Shown: piece by piece, positions 35,166 to 45,028 of the stretch
Layout of the letters: the number at the start of each line of letters is the position of its first letter
Position numbering within the stretch: the first letter of the stretch is position 1
The notes under the pieces: model-generated
What the model was told of the DNA's origin: nothing
The model's input: only the letters and a program-made list of their open reading frames with translations
The model's database searches: none
Translations under genes and position numbers: made by a program
Assembly (NCBI GenBank): GCA_963731205.1
Contig: CAVSUJ010000001.1
Span: 682,001 to 746,000 of the forward strand
From: DATAZK01 sp963731205
GTDB lineage: Bacteria; Actinomycetota; Actinomycetes; Frankiales; Frankiaceae
Reading direction: 5' to 3'
DNA length: 64,000 nucleotides

Positions 35166-37193
35166 GCGCGGAGCCCGTCGACCGCATCCTGCGCGGCGAA
35201 GTTCGGCTGGGCGATGGCGCCGAGGATCTCGGCGACGGCCTCGTCGATCGTCATGCCGCGGCGCTCGGTGCCGTCCCGCAGCCGCAGGCTCACCAATCCC
35301 GCGTCGACGTCGTTGTCACCGGCCAGCAGCATGAAAGGGATCTTCTGCGACTGCGCCCGGGCGATCTTCTTCTGCATCCGCTCGTCCGAGGAGTCGACCT
35401 CCACCCGGGCACCGGCAGCGTGCAGCCGGGCGGTGATGTCGTTCAGGTACTCCACGTGCCTCTCGGCAATGGGGATGCCCGACCACCTGCACCGGCGAAA
35501 GCCAGGGCGGCAGCGCGCCGGCGTAGTGCTCCAGCAGGATCGCGAAGAATCGCTCGACGCTGCCGAACAGCGCCCGGTGGATCATGTTGGGCCGCTTGCG
35601 GGTGCCGTCGGCATCCTGGAATTCCAGATCGAAGCGGGTCGGGAACTGCAGATCGACCTGAAGCGTGCTCATCTGCCACCGCCGGCCGATCGCGTCACGC
35701 ACATGCACGTCGACCTTGGGCGCGTAAAAGGCGCCCTCCCCCTCGGCGACGACGTAACTGACCCCGACCGTTTCCAGGGCGTTGCGCAGCGCTTCCGTCG
35801 CGACGTCCCATTCGGCGATCTCACCGACGAACTTGTCGGGACGGGTGGACAGCTCCGCCTCGAACTCGGTGAGTCCGAAGTCGCGCAACAAGGACAGGAT
35901 GAATTCCAGGAGGCTGACGAGCTCGCCGCTCAGCTGCTCAGGCGTGCAGAAGATGTGGCTGTCGTCCTGGGTGAAGCCGCGGATGCGGGTCAGCCCATGC
36001 AGCACGCCCGACTTCTCGAAGCGGTAGACCGTCCCGAACTCGAAGTAGCGCTGCGGCAGCTCGCGGTAGGACTTGCCGCGCGCCTTGTAGATCAGGATGT
36101 GCATGGGGCAGTTCATCGGCTTCATGTAGTACGTCGCGCCGTCCATCGACATCGGCGGGTACATGCCCTCGGAGTACCACTGCAGGTGGCCTGAGGTCTG
36201 AAACAGCGTCTCCTTCGCCAGATGCGGGGTGGTGACGAAGGAGTAGCCGGCCGCCTCGTGACGTGCCCGGGCGTACTCCTCCATGACGCGCCGCACCAGG
36301 CCACCCTTCGGGTGCCAGACGGCAAGGCCCGCGCCGATCTCTCCCGGGAAGCTGAACAGATCGAGCTCGGTGCCGAGGCGCCGGTGATCGCGCTTCTCGG
36401 CCTCTTCGAGCTGGACCAGGTAGGCGTCGAGCGCCGCTTTGGACTCCCACGCGGTGCCGTAGATCCGCTGCAATTGCGGGTTCTTCTCGTTGCCGCGCCA
36501 GTAGGCGGCCGCGGTTCGCATGAGCTTGAAGGCCGGGATGTAGCCGGTGTGCGGGACGTGCGGGCCGCGACAAAGGTCCTTCCAGGCGACGTCGTGGTGA
36601 TCGCCGTGATGGCGGACGTTGTCGTAGATCGTCAGCTCGGTGCCGCCGGCCTCCATGGCCTCTTCGGCGGACAGTGCGCTGCCGCCCTTGACCCCGATCA
36701 GTTCGAGCTTGTAGGGCTCTGACGCAAGCTCGGTGCGGGCCTCGTCCTCGCTCACGACGCGACGGTGAAACCGCTGCCGTTCCTTGAGAATCGCCTTCAT
36801 CCGCTTCTCGATGTTGGCGACGTCCTCGGGCGTGAACGGACGCTCGACGTCGAAGTCGTAGTAGAAGCCGTTGGCGATGGGCGGGCCGATCCCGAGCTTC
36901 GCGTCCGGGAAGAGGTCCTGGACTGCTTGGGCCATGACGTGAGCCGTCGAGTGGCGGATGATCGCCCGGCCCTCCTCGGACTCGGCCGAGATCGACTCGA
37001 TGACGTCGCCGTCCTCCGGGTGATACGCGAGATCCTTGATCACACCGGCAGTGCCCCCGGTGTCGTCACTGCCGTCCTCGATGCGGACGGCGACGGCCCC
37101 CTTGACTCCGGCAATGCCGAAGGCCTGCCCCGCGGTGGCCCCGGCGGGAACGACGGCGGGTGAACTGTCGACGGTCAGGCGGATCTCGGACAC
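35162..37193 (-). CDS. thrS: Threonine--tRNA ligase, frameshifted near 35478-35480
   Basis: This class II synthetase has an N-terminal TGS domain, an editing domain with HSTAHVMAQAVQ, the catalytic core (MNCPMHILIYKARG, LRIRGFTQ-type segment TRIRGFTQDDSHIF, AEWDVATEALRNAL), and a C-terminal anticodon-binding domain. The frame breaks after PPWLSPVQVVG. Dropping one base of a CCC run at 35478-35480 gives IPIAERHVEYLNDITARL and leads to the normal end at 35162. The repaired length is about 676 residues. No T-box leader was recognised in the short upstream gap. Confidence 0.95.
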
Positions 37194-37250
37194 GCGGCTG
37201 AGCGTACCGACGTCACGGTTTGCGGGCGCAACCTCGCCTGCCGCCGGCTG

Positions 37251-37874
37251 TCAGTCCAGGGTGGCGACGGGCTGGCGGATCACGGTCTTCAGCCGAAGCG
37301 GCGCCGTGCGGTTGGGATCGCTGAGGTAGATCTCGTGATGGCGCCCGACCGCCGTCCGCCCGTTGACGGCGATGAAGTCACGCAGGCGCTCCACGGCCAA
37401 CGACTCATGCGGGTCCGGCCCGATATGCATGATCTGCGCGGAGTTTCCCTCACAGAGGGTGCCCAGGCGGACGGCGGCCACCGCCTCCGGTGCGCCCTTG
37501 AGCGAGGCGCACTCGCGTACCTCCTCCAGCAGTTCGGCGGTGACGAACTCGGGCTGGGCGATCATGAGGGTCCAGTCCCAGTTCGCCCGCTCCACGGCGG
37601 CATAACGCACCTTCTCTGCCGACCACCACAGACCCTCGAGCGGCATCACCGTGAAGTCCACGCCTCCCTCGGCGTGACGGGCGGCGGACTTCAACGCATA
37701 CCCGACGGCGTAGATCGCCTTCACGGCGACCGCGTAGCCCGCGGCGGTGTTCGGATCACCGTGCCCGTCGAGCATGAGGTACGGCAGGCATGGGACGTCG
37801 ACGAATCTCGGCACGAGGCCCGCGGCGTAGAGCGGGCGCAGATCGTGCTTGAGGTCCAGCTTCGTCAACGTCAT
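37251..37874 (-). CDS. GyrI-like small-molecule-binding domain protein
   Basis: This 207-residue protein starts LTKLDLKHDLRPLY and contains PYLMLDGHGDPN and a WWSAEKVRYAAVERANWDW segment. It matches stand-alone GyrI-like (SRPBCC/Rob C-terminal-like) proteins of bacteria and archaea that are annotated as small-molecule-binding or isomerase-like, with no settled function. It is on the same strand as thrS, 57 bases upstream of it, and divergent from the PH/SHOCT gene. Confidence 0.8.
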   Translation of the reverse strand: MTLTKLDLKHDLRPLYAAGLVPRFVDVPCLPYLMLDGHGDPNTAAGYAVAVKAIYAVGYALKSAARHAEGGVDFTVMPLEGLWWSAEKVRYAAVERANWDWTLMIAQPEFVTAELLEEVRECASLKGAPEAVAAVRLGTLCEGNSAQIMHIGPDPHESLAVERLRDFIAVNGRTAVGRHHEIYLSDPNRTAPLRLKTVIRQPVATLD

Positions 37875-38036
37875 GCCTCGACCACTGCCTCACCAAAGAA
37901 CCGGTCGTGAGTGTCGGCGCTCAACCTAGCGTGGTGCCGGAACCGGTGTGCAGCGGCCGACGTCCCAGCGGGGACCTTGGCTCGGTGACGGCGGCGGCGC
38001 TCGTGCGCCGGCCCGGAAAGTCGCTAGCGTGGGAGC

Positions 38037-38948
38037 GTGGAAAAGAAGCTGCCCAAAGCGCTCACGGGCGCCGCCGACGAAGCGCTCAACGGCGAAGCGT
38101 TGGTGGCCGGGGCAGTGCTCGAGAACGATCCCGTGCAGCAGTCGCCCGCGGCAGTGCTGCTCACCGCCTCGCACTTGCTGCTGGTGGGCACCCAGTCGAA
38201 CCGCCGCTGGCCGCTGGAGGAGGTGGCGGTCACGGACTACCAGGAGGGTGTCCCCAGCTACTCGGCGGCGCTGGCGGTGCTCGCCGGCGGGCAGGTGTAC
38301 CGCTTCCTGGTCCCCCGCAATCGTCCGCACTTCGATCTGCGTCAGGTGCATTCTGAGCTGGCGGCCCTGGACAACCCGGCCATGACCGCGAAGGTCGCCG
38401 AGCTGGCGTGGTGGGACGGGCAGGCGGCGTGGCCCTACGGCGCACTGGGGCGTGTGGCCGGCGGCAGCACCGAACTCGTCCCCGGCGAGCGAGGCACCCT
38501 TCGTCTGGTGCAGAGCGGCGTCTATCTGCACCCGGCAGAGCGGCCCGAGCCGAGCCTGCAGCTTCCCTGGGTCGAGGTCACGTCGATCATGGTCGAGAAC
38601 CCCGACGAGCTCACTGAACGCGTGGGAGCGCCCCGGCTGGACGAGCTGGGCGTGCTCGCCTGGGGCCTTTCGACCACCGGCGGCGAGTGCTTCGTGACCG
38701 TCACGACCAAGCACGACGAGCTGTACTACGCCGCGCAGGCTCCTCCGGCGCAGTTGCGCCAGCACTGGGCGGCCGTGCTGGCCCAGTTCGTTGTGGATGC
38801 CGACGAGGTCGCGGTGGCGGCGCCGCCGGCTTTGTCCGATTCGGATCTGGTGGGCAAGCTCGAGCGGCTGGCGGCGATGCACGCCCGCGGCCTGCTCACC
38901 CAGGAGGAATTCGCCGCGGCCAAGGCGGCGATCATCGCAGGACGCTGA
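38037..38948 (+). CDS. Protein with PH-like regions and a C-terminal SHOCT domain
   Basis: This 303-residue protein starts at GTG 38037. The last 35 residues (SDLVGKLERLAAMHARGLL then TQEEFAAAKAAIIAG) match the SHOCT short C-terminal domain, which often follows PH or membrane domains and may mediate oligomerisation. The body shows two beta-rich repeats with LLTASHLLLVGTQSNRRWPL and RLVQSGVYLHPA, suggestive of bacterial PH-like folds. No signal peptide or membrane helix is seen. Function unknown. Confidence 0.75.
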   Translation: MEKKLPKALTGAADEALNGEALVAGAVLENDPVQQSPAAVLLTASHLLLVGTQSNRRWPLEEVAVTDYQEGVPSYSAALAVLAGGQVYRFLVPRNRPHFDLRQVHSELAALDNPAMTAKVAELAWWDGQAAWPYGALGRVAGGSTELVPGERGTLRLVQSGVYLHPAERPEPSLQLPWVEVTSIMVENPDELTERVGAPRLDELGVLAWGLSTTGGECFVTVTTKHDELYYAAQAPPAQLRQHWAAVLAQFVVDADEVAVAAPPALSDSDLVGKLERLAAMHARGLLTQEEFAAAKAAIIAGR

Positions 38949-38968
38949 TGCGCCCGCTCAGCGGCTAG

Positions 38969-39190
38969 CTAGTCGGACGCGACTTTCGGCTGGGCGAGTT
39001 CCAGGCAGGCGGCGCAGACGTTGGCCTCAGGGTCAGGGCCGGGAAATTCCACTTCCAGGAAAACGAAGACCACCGGTGAGCCGCAGAGGGTCGCGCAGGT
39101 CACCGAATTCACGGCATGCAAAAGCTCCGACGCTGCAATCCCCCGCGGTCGGCAGGCAGCGCCGGTGCTCCCGAGAATCAAGGACTGCAC
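38969..39190 (-). CDS. Small hypothetical cysteine-containing protein
   Basis: Up to 73 residues are open. The C-terminal part (VTCATLCGSPVVFVFLE then NVCAACLELAQP) has two cysteine pairs that could bind a metal. The N-terminal 25 residues look random, and a GTG at 39112 or 39103 may be the true start, giving about 45 residues. It lies between the SHOCT gene (convergent) and a tRNA-Val on the same strand. I do not recognise the family; it may be spurious. Confidence 0.4.
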   Translation of the reverse strand: MQSLILGSTGAACRPRGIAASELLHAVNSVTCATLCGSPVVFVFLEVEFPGPDPEANVCAACLELAQPKVASD

Positions 39191-39247
39191 ATCGTGTTTA
39201 TCGGCACGAAAGCCAAAAACTATTACGAGCCGCCAGCAGGGATCCGG

Positions 39248-39319
39248 TGGGCGTAGCTGGTTTCGAACCAGCGACCTCTCGCGTGTGAAGCGAGCGCTCT
39301 CCCGCTGAGCTATACGCCC
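39248..39319 (-). tRNA. tRNA-Val (anticodon CAC)
   Basis: On the minus strand a 7-bp acceptor stem (GGGCGTA with TACGCCC), a D-arm GCTCAGCGGGAGAGC, an anticodon arm CTCGC-TTCACAC-GCGAG with CAC anticodon, and a T-arm GCTGGTTCGAAACCAGC fold perfectly. The CCA end is not encoded. It reads GUG codons, frequent in this GC-rich genome. Confidence 0.97.
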
Positions 39320-39411
39320 GGACAGACCCGATCACGCTACTACGTGCCAGCGGTGCCTTGACCTGTGGATAACTTCCTTCGGCGATGGCAGCGACGTCTA
39401 ACGTCCCGGCC

Positions 39412-42400
39412 ATGTCGAGCCCCCAACCCGAGTCGCGCGTGGCGCTGGCCCAGCGTCCGCTGCCGGAGCTCGCAGCGGCAGGGCAGATTGACGTCCCGGC
39501 CGCACCGGTGCCGTCCGATGAGGAGCGGGGATGGCTGGCGGTGCTACTGCCCGGCCTCTCGGCGCTCGGCATGCTCGGCTTTGCCGTGCTGTCGCCGAAT
39601 GTGCTGGTCATCGCGCTGGGCGGCGGATTTGCTCTGCTGAGCGCCGTGGGTGCGGTGGTGGCGGGCCGTCAGCGGCGCCGCCGGCGTGAGCACACCTGGT
39701 CCGGCCGCTGCGAGCATTTCCGTGACCAGCTGGCAGACGCGTCCGAGGCGCTCGTTCACGCGGCGAGCCGGCAGCGTGCTCACGCGCTCGCGGCGCATCC
39801 GTCACCCGTCTCTGCGGCCCGGGCGGCGTCGGCAGGCGCGGTCTGGGAGTCGCGGCCGGGTCACGACGCTCATCTTCACGTCCGGCTCGGCATCGGCCAT
39901 ACCCCGGCGCGGCTGTCGCCGAGGCGGACGGGCACCGGCGAGGAGGCCGGTGCCGATCCGGCGCTCGCCGCTGCCGCCAGGGATGTCCTTCGTCGTCATG
40001 GGGGCGTCGCCGGGCTACCCCTCGGTCTGGATCTCTCGCGTACGCCGACGGCGGTGATCCTCGGCAATCAGCTGCCGCTGCTTCGCGCCCTGATCGTCTC
40101 CCTGACCCACCGCCACGGGCCTGAGGTGGTGCGCCTTCACGCACTGGCCTCTGAAGCCGAGCTGTCGTGGTTGCGGCTGCTTCCGCACGCGGGTTGTCTG
40201 GAAAGCGATCCCGCCATCTTTTCCGCCGCCGTCCGGGCGCAGATGCGAGCTGCCGGCGCCGACCGACCGGAGTTGCTGCACGCGATTGTCCTTGCCGGCG
40301 CTGAGGATTCCACCGCGCAGGCGTGGCGAGCGCTGATCCCACTGCTCGAGTCGGCGCAGCCGCGATTGTCATTGATCGGTCTGTTGCCGCGCGGCGCGCC
40401 GGTGCCACTGGAGGCGCGCGCCGTCATCACCGCCGACAGCGAAGGCGCATTACTCGTGCAGCGCAGCGGGGAGAGCCCGGCCTGCGTCGCCATCGCTTCG
40501 CCTGATGCGATCTCCTTCCTCGAGGCGTGTCGCTACGGCGATGCGGCACGCCGCCACCTGATGAACCCCAACCCCCGCGCAGCTGATGCGGCACCGGTCC
40601 TTCTCGATTCGTTGATGTCCGGCGCGCCCGAAGAGCCTTTACGCATCCCGCTCGGAGTCGACGACGACGGCGGGATCGTTCTGATCGACCCGCGAGAAGC
40701 CGCGCGGCGCGGCGACGGACCACACGGCCTCATCGTGGGCGCGACCGGCAGTGGAAAAAGCGAACTGCTGCGCACCCTCCTGACGGCGGCTGCGCAGCAG
40801 AACCGGCCGGAGGAGCTGACGTTTCTGCTGGTCGACTTCAAGGGCGGTGCTGCGCTGTCAGCGCTGGGCGCCCTGCCGCACACCGTCGGGATGCTCACCA
40901 ATCTGACCGATGACGTGCACGGCGTCACGCGGCTGTGCGCTGCCTTGCGTGCCGAGCTCCGGCGCCGCCAGATCATCCTGCGCAGCGCCGGAGTCGACAG
41001 CCTCGAGGGCTACACGGCGAGCGGCGGACGAACTCCCGCGGCTGCTCGTAGTCGTCGACGAATATGCCGAGCTGATCGAGCAATCCCCTGACGTGCTCGA
41101 GGTCTTGACCTCCCTCGCCCGGCTCGGGCGCAGCCTCGGAATCCACCTGTTGCTGTGCTCCCAGCGTCTCGACGACGGCCGGCTACGCGGTTTGGAGGCC
41201 CATCTTCGGTACCGGATCTGCCTTCGCACCTTCACCGCAGCAGAGTCCATGGCAGCTGTCGGATCCTCCGTAGCCGCCGCCCTCCCGGCGGCTCCCGGAT
41301 GGGCGTACCTGTCCCGCGACGGCGAGCTGACGCGGTTTCGGGTGGCACTGGTCGCCGACCCTTCAGCCGCCGCCGAAGCGATCGCGCGCACTGCTTCCGC
41401 GCCGCCGCAACACCCGGTGTGCCTTCCACCGCTGCCCGAGTTGTTGACCCTCGACCGCCTGCCGGCGCCGGACCCACCCGGAGGCGTCGCCATCGGCCTT
41501 CGCGATCTGCCGGGACTCGGGGCGCATCCGCCCCTGCGTTACGACCTTCCCGCCGACGGTCATCTCGCCGTCGTGGGGGCTCCCCGCAGCGGGCGATCCA
41601 CTCTCCTGACGACGCTGGTGGCCGCTCTCGCGGCGGCCGTTCCGTCGCGCTCACTCGCGGTGCACGTCGTCGCGCCGGCGGAAGGACCACTCTCGGGTGT
41701 CGCCGGGCTCCCCCATGTCGGCACCGTCGCGACCGCGCCGGAGCTGACCGCGCGCGTCATCCGGGCGGTGGCCGATGCCGTGGCCGAACGCCGCGCGCCG
41801 CAGGCTGGGCCAGGCGGGCGCATCGTGCTCGTGATCGACGACCTGGGTGCTGTGCTGGCGGCCGACGAGAGCCTGGCGCCGGCGATCAGTGCGATCGCCG
41901 CGACCGGGCAGTCGGTCGGGGTCACCCTCGCCGTGAGCTGCGGGCGATGGGCCGAGCTCCGCGGCGGACTGCGCGAAGCCGTCACCACGCGATTCGAGCT
42001 GGCCTGCCCCGACCCGGCGGACTCGATGCTGCCGCAACTCGCCCGCACCTTCCCGCAACGGCCGGCCGGGCGGATCCTCACCGGCGACGGAACCTGGGCT
42101 CAGATCGCCCTGCCGCGTATCGACGGCATCGCGGAGACGGCCGACCTTCCCGCCGCCCTCGCCGAACTCGTGGCAAGTATCGCGCGCCGCGGCGGCCCGG
42201 CCACCCGGCCCGTTCAGTTGCTGCCCGCGATGGTGTCCGCGCTTTCGCTACCCCGCCCCAGTCGCCCCGGCTCGGTGGTCGTCGGGGTGTGCGGCCCCTA
42301 CGCCCGTCCCATCGAGGTCGGCCTGCGTCCAGGCGAGCACTTCCTCCTGCTGGGCAGTCCCGGAAGCGGGCGCAGCGGACTGTTGCGCGCGCTGACCAGG

Positions 42401-42976
42401 AGCGTGCATCTGCAATCGGCGCGCAGCTGGGTCCTGGATCCGCGTCGCAGCCTCGGCTCCGCCGGCAGTACGGCGTTTCGGCGGGCGACGACAACGGACG
42501 AGACGGTTGCTCTCGTCGAGGAGTTGGTCGCCACCTGCCGGCGCCGCACCGAGCCCGCCGGCCGCGACGTCGTGATCGTCGACGACCAGGAGCTGGTGGG
42601 TGGCCGGGGCAGCGCAGCGGGAGCCCTGCTGCCCTTGCTGGAGGTGCTCCCCTACGCCGCTGATCTCGGGCTCTCATTCGTGGTGGCACGGCGCCTGAGC
42701 GGCTACGCGCGGGCCGCGTACGAACCCTTCTTCGCCGGGTTGCTCGAACTGTGCGACACCGGGGTGGTGTTGTCGGGCGATCCTTGCGACGGGCCGGTGA
42801 TCGGCGGCGTCAGGCCACGGCGGCTCGGGCCCGGCCGGGGCCAGTTGGTCGTGCGCGGCGAGCCAGCGGGAGAGCTGCAAACGGCATGGTTTCCTGACGA
42901 TTCGGAGCATCTTGCTGCCGCCGTGCTGACCCCGAATGGCACACAGCCGGGAAGCGAAGTCCGCGGAGGGATGTGA
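39412..42976 (+). CDS. EccC-like type VII secretion FtsK/SpoIIIE ATPase (orphan), frameshifted near 41018-41024
   Basis: The repaired protein has about 1,188 residues. Two N-terminal membrane helices (about 40-85: LLPGLSALGMLGFAVL and VLVIALGGGFALLSAVGAVV) precede three FtsK/SpoIIIE-type ATPase domains. Domain 1 has an intact Walker A GATGSGKSELL and Walker B LLVVVDEYAEL. Domains 2 and 3 have GAPRSGRSTLL and GSPGSGRSGLL, with Arg replacing the Walker lysine. This is the EccC plan, yet no esx, eccB, eccD, eccE, PE or PPE gene is nearby. The frame breaks after SLEGYTA and resumes +1 with ADELPRLLVVVDEY. Start ATG 39412 (or 39385). Confidence 0.87.
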
Positions 42977-43108
42977 TCCGCACAGCACCAAAGCGGATTC
43001 ACACATCGCAGGTGGTTCCCCGTTACGAGACGTGGGCACAAGCGTTAAAGCCGATGACAGCAAACGCTGAAGCAAGAACAGCCTTGATTGAGATCCACGG
43101 AGGCCGTC

Positions 43109-43540
43109 ATGAATGCCCGACCTGACCTGGTTACGACGGATCTGTCGTTACTGCTCGTGGTCCCGGGCGGGGCGGCGCTTCCGGTCAGCGCCGGCTTCCG
43201 CTATGAGAGCTCCGACCCTTATGCCGTGCATGTCGGATTCCGCACCGGCGGCGACGAGGTGGTCGAGTGGACCTTCGCGCGCCAGTTGCTCGCCGACGGG
43301 GTGACCCATCCGGTTGGCGAGGGTGATGTCCAGGTCTGGCCGAGCTCCGAGGACGGGCCCCACGCTGTGTGTCTGTCACTGTCGAGTCCCTCGGGTTCGG
43401 CCCTCTTCGAGATCCCGCTGGGCGGGCTCGTGGAGTTCCTCACGCGTACCTACTCCGCCGTGCCGACCGGTCTCGAGAGCGACTTCGTCGACATCGACGC
43501 CGAGCTCGCTCTGCTCGTCTGGAGCGACCCCCAGAGCTGA
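43109..43540 (+). CDS. SsgA-like sporulation/cell-division regulator (SALP)
   Basis: This 143-residue protein has the SsgA/SsgB family layout: TTDLSLLLVVPGGAALPVSAG and PYAVHVGFRTGGDEVVEWTF (about residues 10-55), then LLADGVTHPVGEGDVQVWP and LFEIPLGGLVEFLTRTY. SsgA-like proteins guide septum placement and FtsZ recruitment in sporulating actinomycetes. ATG 43109 is chosen: GGAGG lies upstream at good spacing and the conserved domain begins at once. It follows the EccC-like gene by about 130 bases and precedes tRNA-Gly. Confidence 0.92.
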   Translation: MNARPDLVTTDLSLLLVVPGGAALPVSAGFRYESSDPYAVHVGFRTGGDEVVEWTFARQLLADGVTHPVGEGDVQVWPSSEDGPHAVCLSLSSPSGSALFEIPLGGLVEFLTRTYSAVPTGLESDFVDIDAELALLVWSDPQS

Positions 43541-43635
43541 TCGACCGCGGCCCGATCTGCCTCGGCACCGCTTTGCCGCTCGCAGGGGGCGGAACGGTCA
43601 GCTAAGGTGTCTAACGCACAGCCCGCAAGGGCAGC

Positions 43636-43708
43636 GCGGACGTGGCTCAGCTGGTAGAGCATCACCTTGCCAAGGTGAGGGTCGCGGGTTCGAATCCCGT
43701 CGTCCGCT
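43636..43708 (+). tRNA. tRNA-Gly (anticodon GCC)
   Basis: A 7-bp acceptor stem (GCGGACG with CGTCCGC), D-arm GCTCAGCTGGTAGAGC, anticodon arm TCACC-TTGCCAA-GGTGA and T-arm CGGGTTCGAATCCCG are all present. No CCA is encoded. A tRNA-Cys follows 51 bases downstream, so the two are probably processed from one transcript. Confidence 0.98.
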
Positions 43709-43759
43709 CGGTAACTCGAGGAAGCAATCCTCGACTATGTCAGCCGGCTCACCTCACCC

Positions 43760-43831
43760 GGCGGAGTGGCCGAGTGGCTTAGGCAAGGGCCTGCAAAGCC
43801 CTGTACGCGGGTTCGATTCCCGCCTCCGCCT
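43760..43831 (+). tRNA. tRNA-Cys (anticodon GCA)
   Basis: The acceptor stem GGCGGAG pairs with CTCCGCC; the anticodon arm AGGGC-CTGCAAA-GCCCT gives GCA and the T-arm CGGGTTCGATTCCCG is complete. CCA is not encoded. Gly-Cys-Val tRNA runs are common in actinobacteria, but here the next tRNA-Val is 4 kb away. Confidence 0.97.
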
Positions 43832-44002
43832 CTTCGGTTCCAGGCGCCACCGTCCCCCGCCATGAGCTGATCGGTGCCTGTTGACCCGTTCGGCGCAATT
43901 GCACGCGGCATACGGCCCCTTTTGCGCCGATCCGCTTGAACGGCTCTTCCCAACCTCGCCATCCTTACTTTCTGTTGCTGGCGATGTCCGCGGGGGGAAG
44001 CA

Positions 44003-44140
44003 ATGAAAAGTCTTGAGTCGCGCGCCTGCGCGTCGACAGCGTGCGGCTCGCTGCTCGTGAGGGCATGGTCGGACCTTCGGGCCGGGCTCAACCGCGAGAT
44101 CACCGTCACTACCGAACGTCGCCAAGCAGGATCGGCATGA
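44003..44140 (+). CDS. Very small ORF (45 residues) translationally coupled to the next gene
   Basis: An ATG at 44003 preceded by GGGGGGAAG opens a 45-residue frame (starting MKSLESRACASTACG) that ends in TGA at 44138-44140. The stop overlaps the ATG of the following membrane-protein gene (ATGA at 44137-44140). A strong ribosome-binding site plus a four-base overlap is the pattern of a coupled leader gene. The product has two Cys near the N-terminus, no membrane helix, and several Arg. I do not recognise it; it could also be a chance frame. Confidence 0.45.
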   Translation: MKSLESRACASTACGSLLVRAWSDLRAGLNREITVTTERRQAGSA

Positions 44141-44844
44141 GCACGCACCGCTCGCCGCTCGACCGGCGGCCGCTGTACGTCACCTTCATCGTCGCCGCGC
44201 TGTGCGGGGCCGGCATTCTGGCGTTCGGCACCGGTGCGCAAACACCGCCACCCCTCTTTCACACCACCACCCAGGCCGACGCCGCCCCGGTCGGCTCGGC
44301 GGTCAGACCGTCGCCGATCCCGCTGCCGGCATCCTCGACCTCCGCTCGGGCCGCTGTGACGCCCCTTGCCGCACCCAGCTCGTCCTCGAGCACGGCGCAG
44401 CCGACGCCGTTCGCCTCCTCCTACCGACCGGTACTCACGGCGCATTCCGCCGCCGCCGGCGTCACGACGCCGGAGACGACAACGCCCACAGAGGCGGTGA
44501 AGTCGCCCGGCTCCCCTCTCGCGTCATCAGTGAAGCGGAGGAGCCCGACCACCGTCACGAGCCACCCGGGACGACCGGCAACAGCACCCTCGTCCCACCC
44601 GATCTCGCTGCCTTCCACGCATCCGGCGTCGACGGCGCCCGGCAGCGGCACCGCTGCCGGCGCCCACAACGGCAGCCACAACGACGCCCGCCCTCAACTG
44701 CCGTGGTGGTGGTACCTCACGCCGCACCAGCCGACGGTGCCTCACCTTCCGAGCCGGCCGACGACCCCGCGGCTCCCCGTCGCGACCCACACCTTCTCCT
44801 CCCCTGCGACCGGCAGCACCATCACTCGGCACGGGAAGTATTGA
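44137..44844 (+). CDS. Pro/Thr/Ser-rich single-pass envelope protein
   Basis: This 235-residue protein starts MSTHRSPLDRRPLYV, then has one membrane helix (VTFIVAALCGAGILAFGTG). The rest is a low-complexity Ser, Thr, Pro and Ala region, interrupted near residue 190 by a Trp/Tyr cluster (LPWWWYLTPHQP). It resembles a membrane-anchored wall-spanning stalk. The first 35 residues resemble the N-terminus of the sortase gene at 45918, which starts MSTHRKPPNRLTPLY. No LPXTG-like signal is visible. Function unknown. Confidence 0.65.
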   Translation: MSTHRSPLDRRPLYVTFIVAALCGAGILAFGTGAQTPPPLFHTTTQADAAPVGSAVRPSPIPLPASSTSARAAVTPLAAPSSSSSTAQPTPFASSYRPVLTAHSAAAGVTTPETTTPTEAVKSPGSPLASSVKRRSPTTVTSHPGRPATAPSSHPISLPSTHPASTAPGSGTAAGAHNGSHNDARPQLPWWWYLTPHQPTVPHLPSRPTTPRLPVATHTFSSPATGSTITRHGKY

Positions 44845-45028
44845 GCCGGCGACTGAAGGCCGTCCGACGAGCCCGGCTTGAGCGAGACCCGTATGCGCTC
44901 ATAGTCGGACATATCCTCGCTACGACTTGTATTGGCGCACCAAGTCCGAGATTCTCACCGTGAGTAGCCAAGCGTAGGTGTGGGCATGTCCTACCGGACG
45001 CCGCGTCACGATCGAACCGGGGGACTTG

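Noticed and set aside
38791..39288. Plus-strand frame ending in GVAGFEPATSRV
   Set aside because: This peptide is a well-known false product of reading through a tRNA gene; it covers the tRNA-Val antisense.
39412..42976. Programmed +1 frameshifting in eccC or the other six split genes
   Set aside because: No shared slippery motif, stop context or stimulator was found; genes are unrelated, and aspS or thrS would not normally use it.
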